From contig NZ_JXQQ01000135.1 in assembly GCF_000834655.1 (NCBI RefSeq), positions 39,571 through 103,570 of the forward strand: a DNA stretch of 64,000 bases. Direction: 5' to 3'. Each line of letters starts with the position of its first letter. Position 1 is the first letter of the stretch. The notes under the pieces were generated by a model, which did no database searches, was not told where the DNA came from, and worked only from the letters and a program-made list of their open reading frames with translations. The position numbers and the translations under genes were made by a program. Shown here piece by piece: positions 35,199 through 43,197 of this stretch. This DNA comes from Variovorax paradoxus (GTDB lineage: Bacteria; Pseudomonadota; Gammaproteobacteria; Burkholderiales; Burkholderiaceae_C).

Positions 35199-36230
35199 TC
35201 AGCTGCTCTGCCGCACCATCAGCTCGAAGCCCAGGTCCACCGTGCGCTCGGCCACGGTCTCCTTGCGCATCAGCGCGAGCAGCATGGAGGCCGCGCGCTC
35301 GCCGATTTCCTGGCGCGGGGTGCGCACGGTGGTGAGCGGCGGCAGCATCTGGTCGCTGCCGCCCAGGTCGTTGAAGCCGGCGATCGCCACGCGGCCGGGC
35401 ACCGGCACGCCGGTGCGCAGCGCGGCGAGCAGCGCGCCCTGGGCGAGGTCGTCGTTGCAATAGAAGATCGCGTCCACATCGGGGTGGCGCGCGAGCAGGT
35501 CCTCGAACTGGCGGCCGCCCAGCGCCATGGAGGTCGGGCCGGGCACGAGCAGCTCGAGTTCCGGGTCGTGGCAGCCGGCTGCGCGCAGCGCCTCGCGGTA
35601 GCCCTCCAGGCGCAGCATGACCCGCGGGTCGAGCTGGCCGGCGGCATAGGCGATGCGGCGGCGGCCGCGCGCGAGCAGGTGCTGCACGATGGCGCGGCCC
35701 GCGTCCTGCTGCGAGAAGCCCACGCTGTGGATGCCGGGCTCGGCCGAGGTTTCCATCAAGTGAACGCAGGGGGCGTGGCTGCGCTCGAGCATGCGCAAGG
35801 ACGCGGCGCTGCGGTCGAAGCCGGTCAGCAGCACGCCGGCCGGCCGCTGCGAGAGGTAGCTGCGCAGCAGCGCCTCTTCCTGCGCGGGGTCGTAATGGGT
35901 CACGCCGATGAGCGACTGGAAGCCGTGCGGCGCCAGCGCGTTCTGCACCGCCTCGAGCAGTTCCACGAAGAGCTGGTTGGTCAGCGACGGAACCAGCACC
36001 GCGACGTGGGAGCTGCGCGCCGAGGCGAGGGCGCGCGCCGCCACGTTGGGCACGTAGCCCAGCTCGTCGACCGCCGCCTGCACCCGGGCCTGCAGGTCGG
36101 GCGCCACGTTGCGCGCGCCGCGCAGCGCGCGCGAGACGGTGATGGCGCTCACGCCCGACACGCGGGCTACGTCGTCGAGGGTCACCTGACTGGATGAGCG
36201 GGAGCGCGGGCGCTCGGGAACGTCGGCCAT
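35199..36230 (-). CDS. gntR: LacI-family repressor, likely gluconate (GntR-type)
   Basis: This 343-residue repressor starts MADVPERP. The helix-turn-helix is VTLDDVARVSGVSAITVSRALRG split across residues 18-40, then the hinge YVPNVAARALA. The sensor domain follows the periplasmic-binding fold (VAVLVPSLTNQLFVELLEAV, PAGVLLTGFD, DAIFYCNDDLAQGALLA, RVAIAGFNDLGGSDQMLPPL). Three palindromic sites of the LacI type lie between it and the divergent permease gene, supporting control of gluconate uptake. I chose ATG 36230 over 36257 because the family starts shortly before the HTH. Confidence 0.88.
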   Translation of the reverse strand: MADVPERPRSRSSSQVTLDDVARVSGVSAITVSRALRGARNVAPDLQARVQAAVDELGYVPNVAARALASARSSHVAVLVPSLTNQLFVELLEAVQNALAPHGFQSLIGVTHYDPAQEEALLRSYLSQRPAGVLLTGFDRSAASLRMLERSHAPCVHLMETSAEPGIHSVGFSQQDAGRAIVQHLLARGRRRIAYAAGQLDPRVMLRLEGYREALRAAGCHDPELELLVPGPTSMALGGRQFEDLLARHPDVDAIFYCNDDLAQGALLAALRTGVPVPGRVAIAGFNDLGGSDQMLPPLTTVRTPRQEIGERAASMLLALMRKETVAERTVDLGFELMVRQSS

Positions 36231-36266
36231 GGGGCGATTTCTCAGGGTTAATACCAAGATTGGATT

Positions 36267-36296
36267 GGACAGCGCTGTCCTAGGATAGCGCTGTCC
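36267..36296. promoter_or_regulatory. Tandem LacI-type operators upstream of gluconate genes
   Basis: GGACAGCGCTGTCC at 36267-36280 is a perfect 14-base palindrome. GGATAGCGCTGTCC at 36283-36296 is nearly so. Their centres are 16 bases apart. Both lie in the 200-base gap between the repressor and the gluconate permease. The central GCGC with flanking A/T fits LacI/GntR-type operators. Confidence 0.85.
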
Positions 36297-36357
36297 CAGC
36301 CCTTTGCCGATTCGGAAAAACCCGAGCGCACCGAAGCTGGATTTTTTTCGATTGTGC

Positions 36358-36373
36358 GGGATAGCGCTATCCC
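36358..36373. promoter_or_regulatory. Third LacI-type operator, 16-bp perfect palindrome
   Basis: GGGATAGCGCTATCCC at 36358-36373 is perfect across 16 bases. Its centre is 76 bases from the second site and 92 bases from the first. It is close to the permease start at 36431, so repressor bound here and at the upstream pair could form a loop or block transcription. Confidence 0.85.
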
Positions 36374-36430
36374 TGCTGCCGTTCTACCCACCGGGCACCC
36401 TCGCAGCGTCCGGATTCAGGAGACAAAGAC

Positions 36431-37792
36431 ATGTTCGGAATGTTCGGAATGAGCAAGGATGTTTTCCTGCTCGTCGACGCCCTGGTGGCGATCCTCGGGC
36501 TCATCCTCTTGATCACGCGCTGGCGCGTCCACCCCTTCATCGCTCTCACGCTGGCCGCGGGCTTCCTCGGCCTCACCTCGGGCATGCCGGTGGACCTGGT
36601 GATGAAGTCCTTCCAGGACGGCTTCGGCGGCGTGCTCGGCTTCGTGGGCATCGTGCTCGGCCTGGGCACCATGCTCGGCAAGATGATGGCCGAGTCGGGC
36701 GGTGCCGACCGCATCGCGCGCACGCTGATCGACGCCTTCGGCAAGGAGCGCGTGCACTGGGCCATGATGTTCGCCGCCTTCCTGGTGGGCATTCCGCTCT
36801 TCTTCGAGATCGGCTTCGTGCTGCTCATTCCGCTGGTGTTCATCGTGGCGCGGCGCACCGGCGTGTCGCTGATCCGCATCGGCATTCCGCTCCTGGCGGG
36901 CCTGTCGGTGGTGCACGGGCTCGTGCCGCCGCACCCGGGGCCGCTGCTGGCCATCGGCGTGTTCGGCGCCGACATCGGCAAGACCATCTTCTACGGCCTC
37001 ATCGTCGGCCTGCCCACCGCGATGATCGCGGGCCCGATCTTCGGCAAGTTCATCTCGAAGTACGTGCCGGGCGAGGCCTCGCCCGAGCTGCTGGCGCAAC
37101 TGGCGCGCGAGCCCGAGGCGCGCGAGCTACCGGGCTTCGGCATCACGCTGGTGACGGTGCTGCTGCCGGTGGCGCTGATGCTCCTGAAGACCTTCGCCGA
37201 CGTGGCGCTCGACGAGAAGAACATCGTGCGCCAGTGGCTGGACTTCATCGGCCACCCGATCACCGCGCTGCTGGCGGCGCTCTTGTTGTCGCTCTACACC
37301 TTCGGCTATGCGCGCGGTTTCACCAGCAAGCAGATCATGAAGTTCGTGGACGACAGCCTGGCGCCCACCGCGGCCATCGTGCTGATCATCGGCGCGGGCG
37401 GCGGCTTCAAGCAGATGCTGGTGGCCAGCGGCGTGGGCAACGCGATCGGGCAGATGGCGCTGCAGGCGCAGGTCTCGCCGATCCTGCTGGCCTGGCTGGT
37501 GGCGGGGGTGATCCGCATCGCCACGGGCTCGGCCACCGTGGCCACCATCACCGGCGCGGGCATCGTCGCGCCGCTCGCCACCATGGTGCCGGGCGTGAAC
37601 CGCGAGCTGCTGGTGCTGGCCACGGGCGCGGGCTCGCTGATCCTTTCGCACGTCAACGACGCGGGCTTCTGGCTGGTCAAGCAATACTTCAACATGACGG
37701 TGGCCGAGACCTTCAAGACCTGGACGGTGATGGAAACGCTGATCTCGGTCGTGGCCATCGTCTTCATCATGCTGCTGAGCATGGTCGTCTGA
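36431..37792 (+). CDS. gntP: Gluconate:proton symporter, GntP family
   Basis: This 453-residue permease has about 12-14 helices. Family marks are LGTMLGKMMAESGGADRIART, PLFFEIGFVLLIPLVF, GLVPPHPGPL and GAGGGFKQMLVASGVG. The C-terminal region GSLILSHVNDAGFWLVKQYF is conserved in gluconate transporters. AGGAGACA precedes the ATG. It is followed 30 bases later by the gluconokinase gene, giving a gntP-gntK operon under the divergent repressor. Confidence 0.95.
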   Translation: MFGMFGMSKDVFLLVDALVAILGLILLITRWRVHPFIALTLAAGFLGLTSGMPVDLVMKSFQDGFGGVLGFVGIVLGLGTMLGKMMAESGGADRIARTLIDAFGKERVHWAMMFAAFLVGIPLFFEIGFVLLIPLVFIVARRTGVSLIRIGIPLLAGLSVVHGLVPPHPGPLLAIGVFGADIGKTIFYGLIVGLPTAMIAGPIFGKFISKYVPGEASPELLAQLAREPEARELPGFGITLVTVLLPVALMLLKTFADVALDEKNIVRQWLDFIGHPITALLAALLLSLYTFGYARGFTSKQIMKFVDDSLAPTAAIVLIIGAGGGFKQMLVASGVGNAIGQMALQAQVSPILLAWLVAGVIRIATGSATVATITGAGIVAPLATMVPGVNRELLVLATGAGSLILSHVNDAGFWLVKQYFNMTVAETFKTWTVMETLISVVAIVFIMLLSMVV

Positions 37793-37822
37793 TCGTGATC
37801 GCATAAGGCAAGGAGACACGCC

Positions 37823-39382
37823 ATGGGCCGCATCGTCATCGGGGTCGACATCGGAACCACCAGCACCAAGGCGGTGGCTTTCACGCCGGCCGGGCGCGTG
37901 GTGGCGCACGACGCGGCCGAATACCCGCTGCTGCAGCCCGAGGCCGCAGCCGCCGAGCAGGACCCCGAGCAGATCTTCCAGGCCGTGCTGCAGACCATCG
38001 CCGGCTGCGTGAAGGCCTGCAAGGCCGCGCTGGGCGACGTGCTCGCCGTGTCCTTCAGCGCGGCGATGCACAGCCTGATCCTGGTCGATGCCCAGGGCAC
38101 GCCGCTCACGCGCAGCATCACCTGGGCCGACCACCGCGCCTCGGCCTGGGCCGGGCGCATCCGCGACGAGTGGGACGGCGACGCGATCTACCGCCGCACC
38201 GGCACGCCGATCCATCCGATGTCGCCGCTGGTCAAGCTGGTGTGGCTGCGCCACGAGCGCGCCGAGCTCTTCGCCAGCGCGGCGCGCTTCGTCGGCATCA
38301 AGGAGTACGTGTTCTTCCGGCTCTTCGGCCAGTGGCAGGTCGACCATTCGATCGCCTCGGCCACGGGGCTCTTCAACCTGGAGCGGCTGGACTGGGACGA
38401 AGGCGCGCTCGCGCTCGCCGGCGTGCGCGCCGACCAGCTCCCGCGTCCGGTGCCGACCACCTGGCACATCGAGGGCCTTGCGGCCGACGTCGCGGCGCAG
38501 CTGGGCCTGGCGGCCGACACGCCGTTCGTCATCGGCGCCAACGACGGCGTGCTCTCCAACCTGGGGGTGAACGCGGTCGCGCCCGGCGAGGTGGCCGTGA
38601 CCATCGGCACCAGCGGCGCGATGCGCACCGTGGTCGACCATCCGATGACCGACCCCGAGGGCCGCACCTTCTGCTACGCGCTCGCCGATCGGCGCTGGGT
38701 GGTGGGCGGTCCGGTGAACAACGGCGGCATCATCCTGCGCTGGGTGCGCGACGAGTTCGCCTCGGCCGAGGCGGAGACCGCCAAGCGCCTGGGCATCGAC
38801 ACCTACGAGGTGCTCACGCGCATCGCCGAGCGCGTGTCGGCCGGCTCCGAAGGGCTGGTGTTCCACCCCTTCCTCACCGGCGAGCGCGCGCCGTACTGGA
38901 ATGCGGACCTGCGCGGCTCCTTCTTCGGCCTGGGCATCCACCACCGCAAGGAGCACATGATCCGCGCGGTGCTGGAGGGCGTGATCTTCAACCTCTACAG
39001 CATCCTGCCGGCGGTGGAATCGATCGCGGGGCGCAGCGCCCACATCAAGGCCACCGGCGGCTTCGCGCGCTCGGGCATGTGGCGCCAGATGATGGCCGAC
39101 GTGTTCGACCGCGAGGTGGTGGTGCCCGAGAGCTTCGAGAGCTCGTGCCTGGGCGCCGCGGTGCTCGGGCTCTATGCGCTGGGCCACGTCGATTCGCTGG
39201 ACGTGGTCGCGGGCATGGTCGGCGCCACGCACCGCCACACGCCCAACGCCAAGAACGCCGCGCTCTACCGGCAGCTCCTGCCGGTGTACCTGTCGCTGCC
39301 GCGCAAGCTCGGCGAGGAATACCGGCTGCTCGCCGCGTTCCAGCAGCAGATGGCCGCGCCGCCGCCGGCGCGCCAGGGCTGA
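37823..39382 (+). CDS. gntK: Gluconokinase, FGGY family
   Basis: This 519-residue sugar kinase phosphorylates D-gluconate to 6-phosphogluconate. It starts with the FGGY N-domain (IGVDIGTTSTKAVAFTPAGR), has ITWADHRASAWA and a C-domain (TIGTSGAMRTVVDHP, FHPFLTGERAPYWNADLRG, KATGGFARSGMWRQMMADV). Gluconate preference is inferred from the adjacent permease and repressor, since FGGY members differ. The length is typical of the family. Confidence 0.88.
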   Translation: MGRIVIGVDIGTTSTKAVAFTPAGRVVAHDAAEYPLLQPEAAAAEQDPEQIFQAVLQTIAGCVKACKAALGDVLAVSFSAAMHSLILVDAQGTPLTRSITWADHRASAWAGRIRDEWDGDAIYRRTGTPIHPMSPLVKLVWLRHERAELFASAARFVGIKEYVFFRLFGQWQVDHSIASATGLFNLERLDWDEGALALAGVRADQLPRPVPTTWHIEGLAADVAAQLGLAADTPFVIGANDGVLSNLGVNAVAPGEVAVTIGTSGAMRTVVDHPMTDPEGRTFCYALADRRWVVGGPVNNGGIILRWVRDEFASAEAETAKRLGIDTYEVLTRIAERVSAGSEGLVFHPFLTGERAPYWNADLRGSFFGLGIHHRKEHMIRAVLEGVIFNLYSILPAVESIAGRSAHIKATGGFARSGMWRQMMADVFDREVVVPESFESSCLGAAVLGLYALGHVDSLDVVAGMVGATHRHTPNAKNAALYRQLLPVYLSLPRKLGEEYRLLAAFQQQMAAPPPARQG

Positions 39383-39419
39383 TGCCCCGCGGCACGTCGC
39401 TTCGGTCGGAGATGCGGCC

Positions 39420-40274
39420 TTGTTGAACACGGTCCACTGCGAGTCCGCCATCGCGTTCCCGGTCCAGGCGGGCCGGGCGCACGAGGCGCGCTGCCTGCAC
39501 GACCACGAGCTGCACCTCGTCGGCGCCATGCCCGCGAGCCTGCGCATCGGCAGCGGCGCCCGCCAGGAGACGCACCGCTTCGCGCCCGGCACCGTGGTGC
39601 TGCTCGGGCCTCACCTGCCGCACAGCATGGCGCTCGCGCATCGGGCCATGTCCGGCGGCGCTGCAGACGATGGCCTGGTGCTGCGCTTCGGCGACGAGCC
39701 GCTGCGCCGCGGCATCGCGCTCTTTCCCGAGCTCGGCGATGCGGGGCCTCTGCTGGCGCGCGCGCGGCAGGGCGTGCAGTTCGTGGGGCTGGGCGAGGGC
39801 ACGCTCGCGCGGCTGCGCCGCATCGCGTCGCTGCACGGGCTCGCGCGGTTCTCCGAATTCACCGCGCTGCTGGGCGAGCTCGCGCAGTGGACCGACTACC
39901 GGCTGCTCGCCGGCGCCACGCCCGTCGGCGAAGGCGATGAAGAACACGGCCACGCGTTGCGCATCCACAAGGCGCTGGACCACATTCGCGACAACTACGC
40001 CGAGGCGCTGTCGCTGGGCGAGGTCGGCGCGATCGTGGGCATGCGGGAGAACGCGTTTTCGCGCAGCTTTCGCCGTGCCACCGGCCAGACCTTCACCGAT
40101 TTCGTGATCGGCCTGCGCGTGGCCACGGCCTGCCGCCTGCTGGCATCGACGCGCCAGCAGGTCAGCAGCATCTGCTACGAGGTGGGGTTCAACAACATCT
40201 CGAACTTCAACCGGCACTTCCGGCGCATCCAGGGCATGACGCCTGGGGAATTCCGCGCATCGGCACGGGCCTGA
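39420..40274 (+). CDS. AraC-family regulator downstream of gluconate operon
   Basis: This 284-residue regulator has an N-terminal cupin (ARCLHDHELHLVGAMPASLR, FAPGTVVLLGPHLPHSM) and a C-terminal AraC domain (ALSLGEVGAIVGMRENAFSR, VSSICYEVGFNNISNFNRHF). Only TTG starts (39420 or 39423) fit the frame and the family N-terminus; GGAG lies eight bases upstream of 39420. It is 37 bases after gntK and probably part of the same transcript. It may control these or other sugar acid genes. Confidence 0.83.
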   Translation: MLNTVHCESAIAFPVQAGRAHEARCLHDHELHLVGAMPASLRIGSGARQETHRFAPGTVVLLGPHLPHSMALAHRAMSGGAADDGLVLRFGDEPLRRGIALFPELGDAGPLLARARQGVQFVGLGEGTLARLRRIASLHGLARFSEFTALLGELAQWTDYRLLAGATPVGEGDEEHGHALRIHKALDHIRDNYAEALSLGEVGAIVGMRENAFSRSFRRATGQTFTDFVIGLRVATACRLLASTRQQVSSICYEVGFNNISNFNRHFRRIQGMTPGEFRASARA

Positions 40275-40465
40275 GCCGCAAGGCCTCGCGCCGCGGTCCG
40301 CACGGTCAGGCGGCACGCAGGTTGGCACCAAATACTGCGTGTGCAGCGTTCCGTAACCTGCATTCGCTCCACTTTTCTTAAGCTATCCTCTCGCACCCGA
40401 CACGCGTAGCGATTTTTTACACATCCTTGGGGCTGACGCGTGCCCGAGCGAAGGGGGAGAGACAG

Positions 40466-40669
40466 ATGCGCTTGATCTTCATCGAATTGCTGTTGGCCTT
40501 GGTGCTGCTGCCACTGAGCGGCCTGTTCTGGTGGTGGGCATTCGGCATGGGCGGCTGGGCGCTGGCCGTGTTCCTGGCGCTGGTCGGCATCACGTTGTAC
40601 CTTGTGCTGCGGGGCGTTCGCGCCACCAAGGACAAGCTCGCCCAGGGCGGCAACGACGAAGAGCAGTAA
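40466..40669 (+). CDS. Small membrane protein, 67 aa
   Basis: This 67-residue protein starts MRLIFIELLLALVLLPLSGL and has two hydrophobic helices with aromatic residues between (FWWWAFGMGGWALAVF), then a charged tail TKDKLAQGGNDEEQ. A strong purine-rich ribosome site (GGGGGAG) precedes the ATG. No family was recognised. It is followed by an intrinsic terminator. Confidence 0.7.
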   Translation: MRLIFIELLLALVLLPLSGLFWWWAFGMGGWALAVFLALVGITLYLVLRGVRATKDKLAQGGNDEEQ

Positions 40670-40709
40670 GCCGCGCCGCCGTTCCGCCTCGCTGGGCGGA
40701 ACATCCACC

Positions 40710-40733
40710 AAAGGCCTCCTTGTGAGGCCTTTT
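40710..40733 (+). terminator. Intrinsic terminator after 67-aa membrane gene
   Basis: A perfect nine-base-pair stem (AAAGGCCTC / GAGGCCTTT) with a five-base loop (CTTGT) ends in TTTTGCA. The short T run makes it a moderate rho-independent terminator. It lies between the membrane protein and the long exopolysaccharide leader. Confidence 0.75.
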
Positions 40734-41576
40734 GCATTTATTGGCCGCGGACAGGCCCGCCGAATTCCCCGGAATTTCGCGATTCCATTGCGGTGCGTTC
40801 GCATTGAATTCTTTTTCATGCCTCCTCCGGTCGTTGCCTCGATTAGATCGGTTTTGCATGACGGAATTACGAAAATCCCGTGGCATGCAAATTACCAGAA
40901 TTGAAATAACACTACGAAAGTTTCAATTCAAAATGAATCTGAAATCATTCATTTTATTTCGTGTGCAATCGTTGCACGATCTTGGTGCCGCTCCTGTGCA
41001 CGGCTGCATCAATTCGAAGTAGCCCAAAAAACCTACAGCAATTCAAAACCGGGCGGAAACGGCCAGCGAGGTGCCCCTTGTGGTGCCACCGCACCCGGTC
41101 CGCGAACAGGGTACCCCATCTTCGAAGGGCTCTCTTCATTCGAGGGGTTGCACGAAAATACAAAATCTTACAAAAACGGGGCGCAAGGTCAAAAACCCTT
41201 GAATCCGGGATTTCGTGGTCTGGATGCGACGATCGCCCCACGCACAGGGGTAATTAATTAGTCGCCATTTCAATGGCCTGAATTGGATTCCGGAATGCTG
41301 TTCCAGCGCCCGTTTTCCCAATGAAAACAGCCTTCCAAAGAGTGCGATAAGGGATAACCCTGCATGGCGCAGGGTTGCGCCACGAATGGACACGATTTTT
41401 GCGCGTCTGCGACGAAAAAGGAGGTCTTCGACCGCAGCGACAATTGGGTTTTCGACCGCGTACCGGTAAAGCGCAAGCCCGCTTTGACGTGCGCCGCGAT
41501 CAAAAGGCGACCCCCCGCATCAATCGGGCTCGACCTTTGCATATGAGCCGCAGCGGTTGAAAAAACCAGTTTTGCA
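40734..41576. other. Long AT-rich leader region upstream of exopolysaccharide genes
   Basis: About 840 bases with no convincing gene and clearly lower GC than the flanks. It contains a perfect eight-base-pair hairpin at 41356-41376 (AACCCTGC, loop ATGGC, GCAGGGTT) not followed by T residues, and a small GTGCAA/TTGCAC hairpin at 40963-40977. A direct TTCGACCGC repeat occurs at about 41428 and 41452. The likely promoters and regulatory leader for wza-wzb-wzc lie here. JUMPstart and cyclic di-GMP riboswitch patterns were not seen. Confidence 0.6.
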
Positions 41577-42731
41577 ATGGAGATCAATTTGACACGCTAC
41601 GTGTACCTGATGGGGTGGAGCGTCGCCCTGGCCGGCGCGATGTTGCTCCAGGGCTGCGCACCGGGTTTCGGCTCCGTGGTGGCCTACGAGCCCGACCAGT
41701 CCCCGGCGCCCGCCCTGTCCACCGACGGCTCGCCCGAAGGCGCGCTCACGCCCATCTCGCCCTCGCTCATCCGCGCGATGGCCGATGCGCAGCCGACCGC
41801 GGTGCCGGCCGACGTGAAGGCGCTGTTCGGCGAGGCCGCCCCGTACACCATCGGACCGGGCGACGTCGTGGGCGTCATCGTCTACGACCACCCCGAGCTC
41901 CTGCCCAACGCCGGCGCCGTCATCACCCAGCAGGTCGACCCGACCGGCATCAGCGTGGCGCCGGGCTTCATCGTGGGCGCCAACGGGGAGATCAGCTTTC
42001 CGTATATCGGCCGCGTGAAGATGCAGGGGCTGACCGAGATCGAGGCGTCCGACCTCATCGCCAAGCGCATCGCCCGCTACATCAGGGAGCCGCAGGTCAC
42101 GGTGCGCATCCAGTCGTTCCGCAGCCGCCGCGCCTTCGTCGAGGGCGAGGTGCGCACGCCGGGGCTGCAGATCTTCACCGACGTGCCCATGACGCTGGCC
42201 GAGGCGCTCAACCGCGCCGGCGGCATCACCGCCAACGGCGACCGCTCGTTCGTCACGCTCACGCGCGGCGACCGCACCACACTGGTGGACCTCACGCGCC
42301 TGCAGGACCTGGGCAACGGCGCGGGCGACATCCCGCTGCAGAACGGCGACGTGGTGCAGGTGCGCAACCGCGACGAAAGCAAGGTCGTGGTGATGGGCGA
42401 AGTGCTGCGCCCCTCGGCGCTGCTCATGCACAACGGGCGCCTGAGCCTGAACGAGGCGCTCGGCGAGGCCGGCAGCGCGAGCCTGGGCACCGCCAACACC
42501 GGCCAGATCTATGTCGTGCGCAACACCGCCAAGGGCACGCCGGCCGTGTTCCACCTGAACGCGAAGAACCCCGCCGCACTCGCGCTGGCCGACCGCTTTC
42601 CGCTGCAGCCGCGCGACGTCGTCTACATCGACTCGGTGCCGCTGGTGAGCTGGAACCGCGTGGCCAGCCTCATCCTGCCCGCCGCCCAGGTCATGGACAT
42701 CGGCGACCGCATCTACACGAACCACCGATGA
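41577..42731 (+). CDS. wza: Outer membrane polysaccharide export lipoprotein, Wza/GumB type
   Basis: This is a 384-residue protein. A lipoprotein signal ends at MLLQGCAPG (Cys at about 26). A Poly_export domain follows (YTIGPGDVVGVIVYDHPELL), then SLBB domains (GRVKMQGLTEIEASDLIAKR, RRAFVEGEVRTPG, VVVMGEVLRPSAL). It should form the outer membrane export channel. It lies 10 bases upstream of the phosphatase gene, at the head of the exopolysaccharide operon. Confidence 0.95.
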   Translation: MEINLTRYVYLMGWSVALAGAMLLQGCAPGFGSVVAYEPDQSPAPALSTDGSPEGALTPISPSLIRAMADAQPTAVPADVKALFGEAAPYTIGPGDVVGVIVYDHPELLPNAGAVITQQVDPTGISVAPGFIVGANGEISFPYIGRVKMQGLTEIEASDLIAKRIARYIREPQVTVRIQSFRSRRAFVEGEVRTPGLQIFTDVPMTLAEALNRAGGITANGDRSFVTLTRGDRTTLVDLTRLQDLGNGAGDIPLQNGDVVQVRNRDESKVVVMGEVLRPSALLMHNGRLSLNEALGEAGSASLGTANTGQIYVVRNTAKGTPAVFHLNAKNPAALALADRFPLQPRDVVYIDSVPLVSWNRVASLILPAAQVMDIGDRIYTNHR

Positions 42732-42741
42732 GCCGCCGACG

Positions 42742-43197
42742 ATGAAAACCGTGCTCACAGTCTGCATCGGCAATATCTGCCGAAGCCCGATGGCCGAGGG
42801 CCTCCTCGCGGCGGGCCTGCCGCACCTTCGCGTCGTGTCCGCGGGCACCGGCGCGCTCGTGGGCAAGCCCGCCGATCCCACCGCGCAGGCGCTCATGCGC
42901 GCGCGCGGCATCGACATCTCGGGCCACGTGGCCCAGCAGGTGAGCCAGATGCTGTGCCGGCAGGCCGACCTCATCCTGGTGATGGACCTGGCGCAGCGCC
43001 GCCACCTCGAGTCGGCCTACCCGTTCGTGCGCGGCAAGGTGTTCCGCATCGCCGACACCACCGCGCAGGACGTGCCCGACCCGTACCGGCAGGGCGACGC
43101 GGCGTTCGAGCGGGCGCTGGCCCTCATCGACGCGGGCGCACGGACGTGGATCGACCGCGTCCTGAAGATCACAAAACCTGAGCAGCAAACCACATGA
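42742..43197 (+). CDS. wzb: Low-molecular-weight protein tyrosine phosphatase, Wzb type
   Basis: This 151-residue phosphatase has the active loop VCIGNICRSP (Cys8, Arg14) and a catalytic Asp in DPYRQ at about 113. It dephosphorylates Wzc-type tyrosine kinases, controlling chain length and export. Its stop overlaps the wzc start by four bases (ATGA), so the two are coupled. Confidence 0.95.
   Translation: MKTVLTVCIGNICRSPMAEGLLAAGLPHLRVVSAGTGALVGKPADPTAQALMRARGIDISGHVAQQVSQMLCRQADLILVMDLAQRRHLESAYPFVRGKVFRIADTTAQDVPDPYRQGDAAFERALALIDAGARTWIDRVLKITKPEQQTT

Noticed and set aside
36300..36430. A small gene in the gluconate promoter region
   Set aside because: The plus-strand frame opening at 36304 runs on into the permease gene in another frame and has no ribosome site. 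The region is explained by operators and the permease leader.
40734..41576. JUMPstart/ops element or cyclic di-GMP riboswitch in the exopolysaccharide leader
   Set aside because: The conserved cores (GGGCGGTAGC-like, or the GEMM pattern) were searched for by eye and not found.
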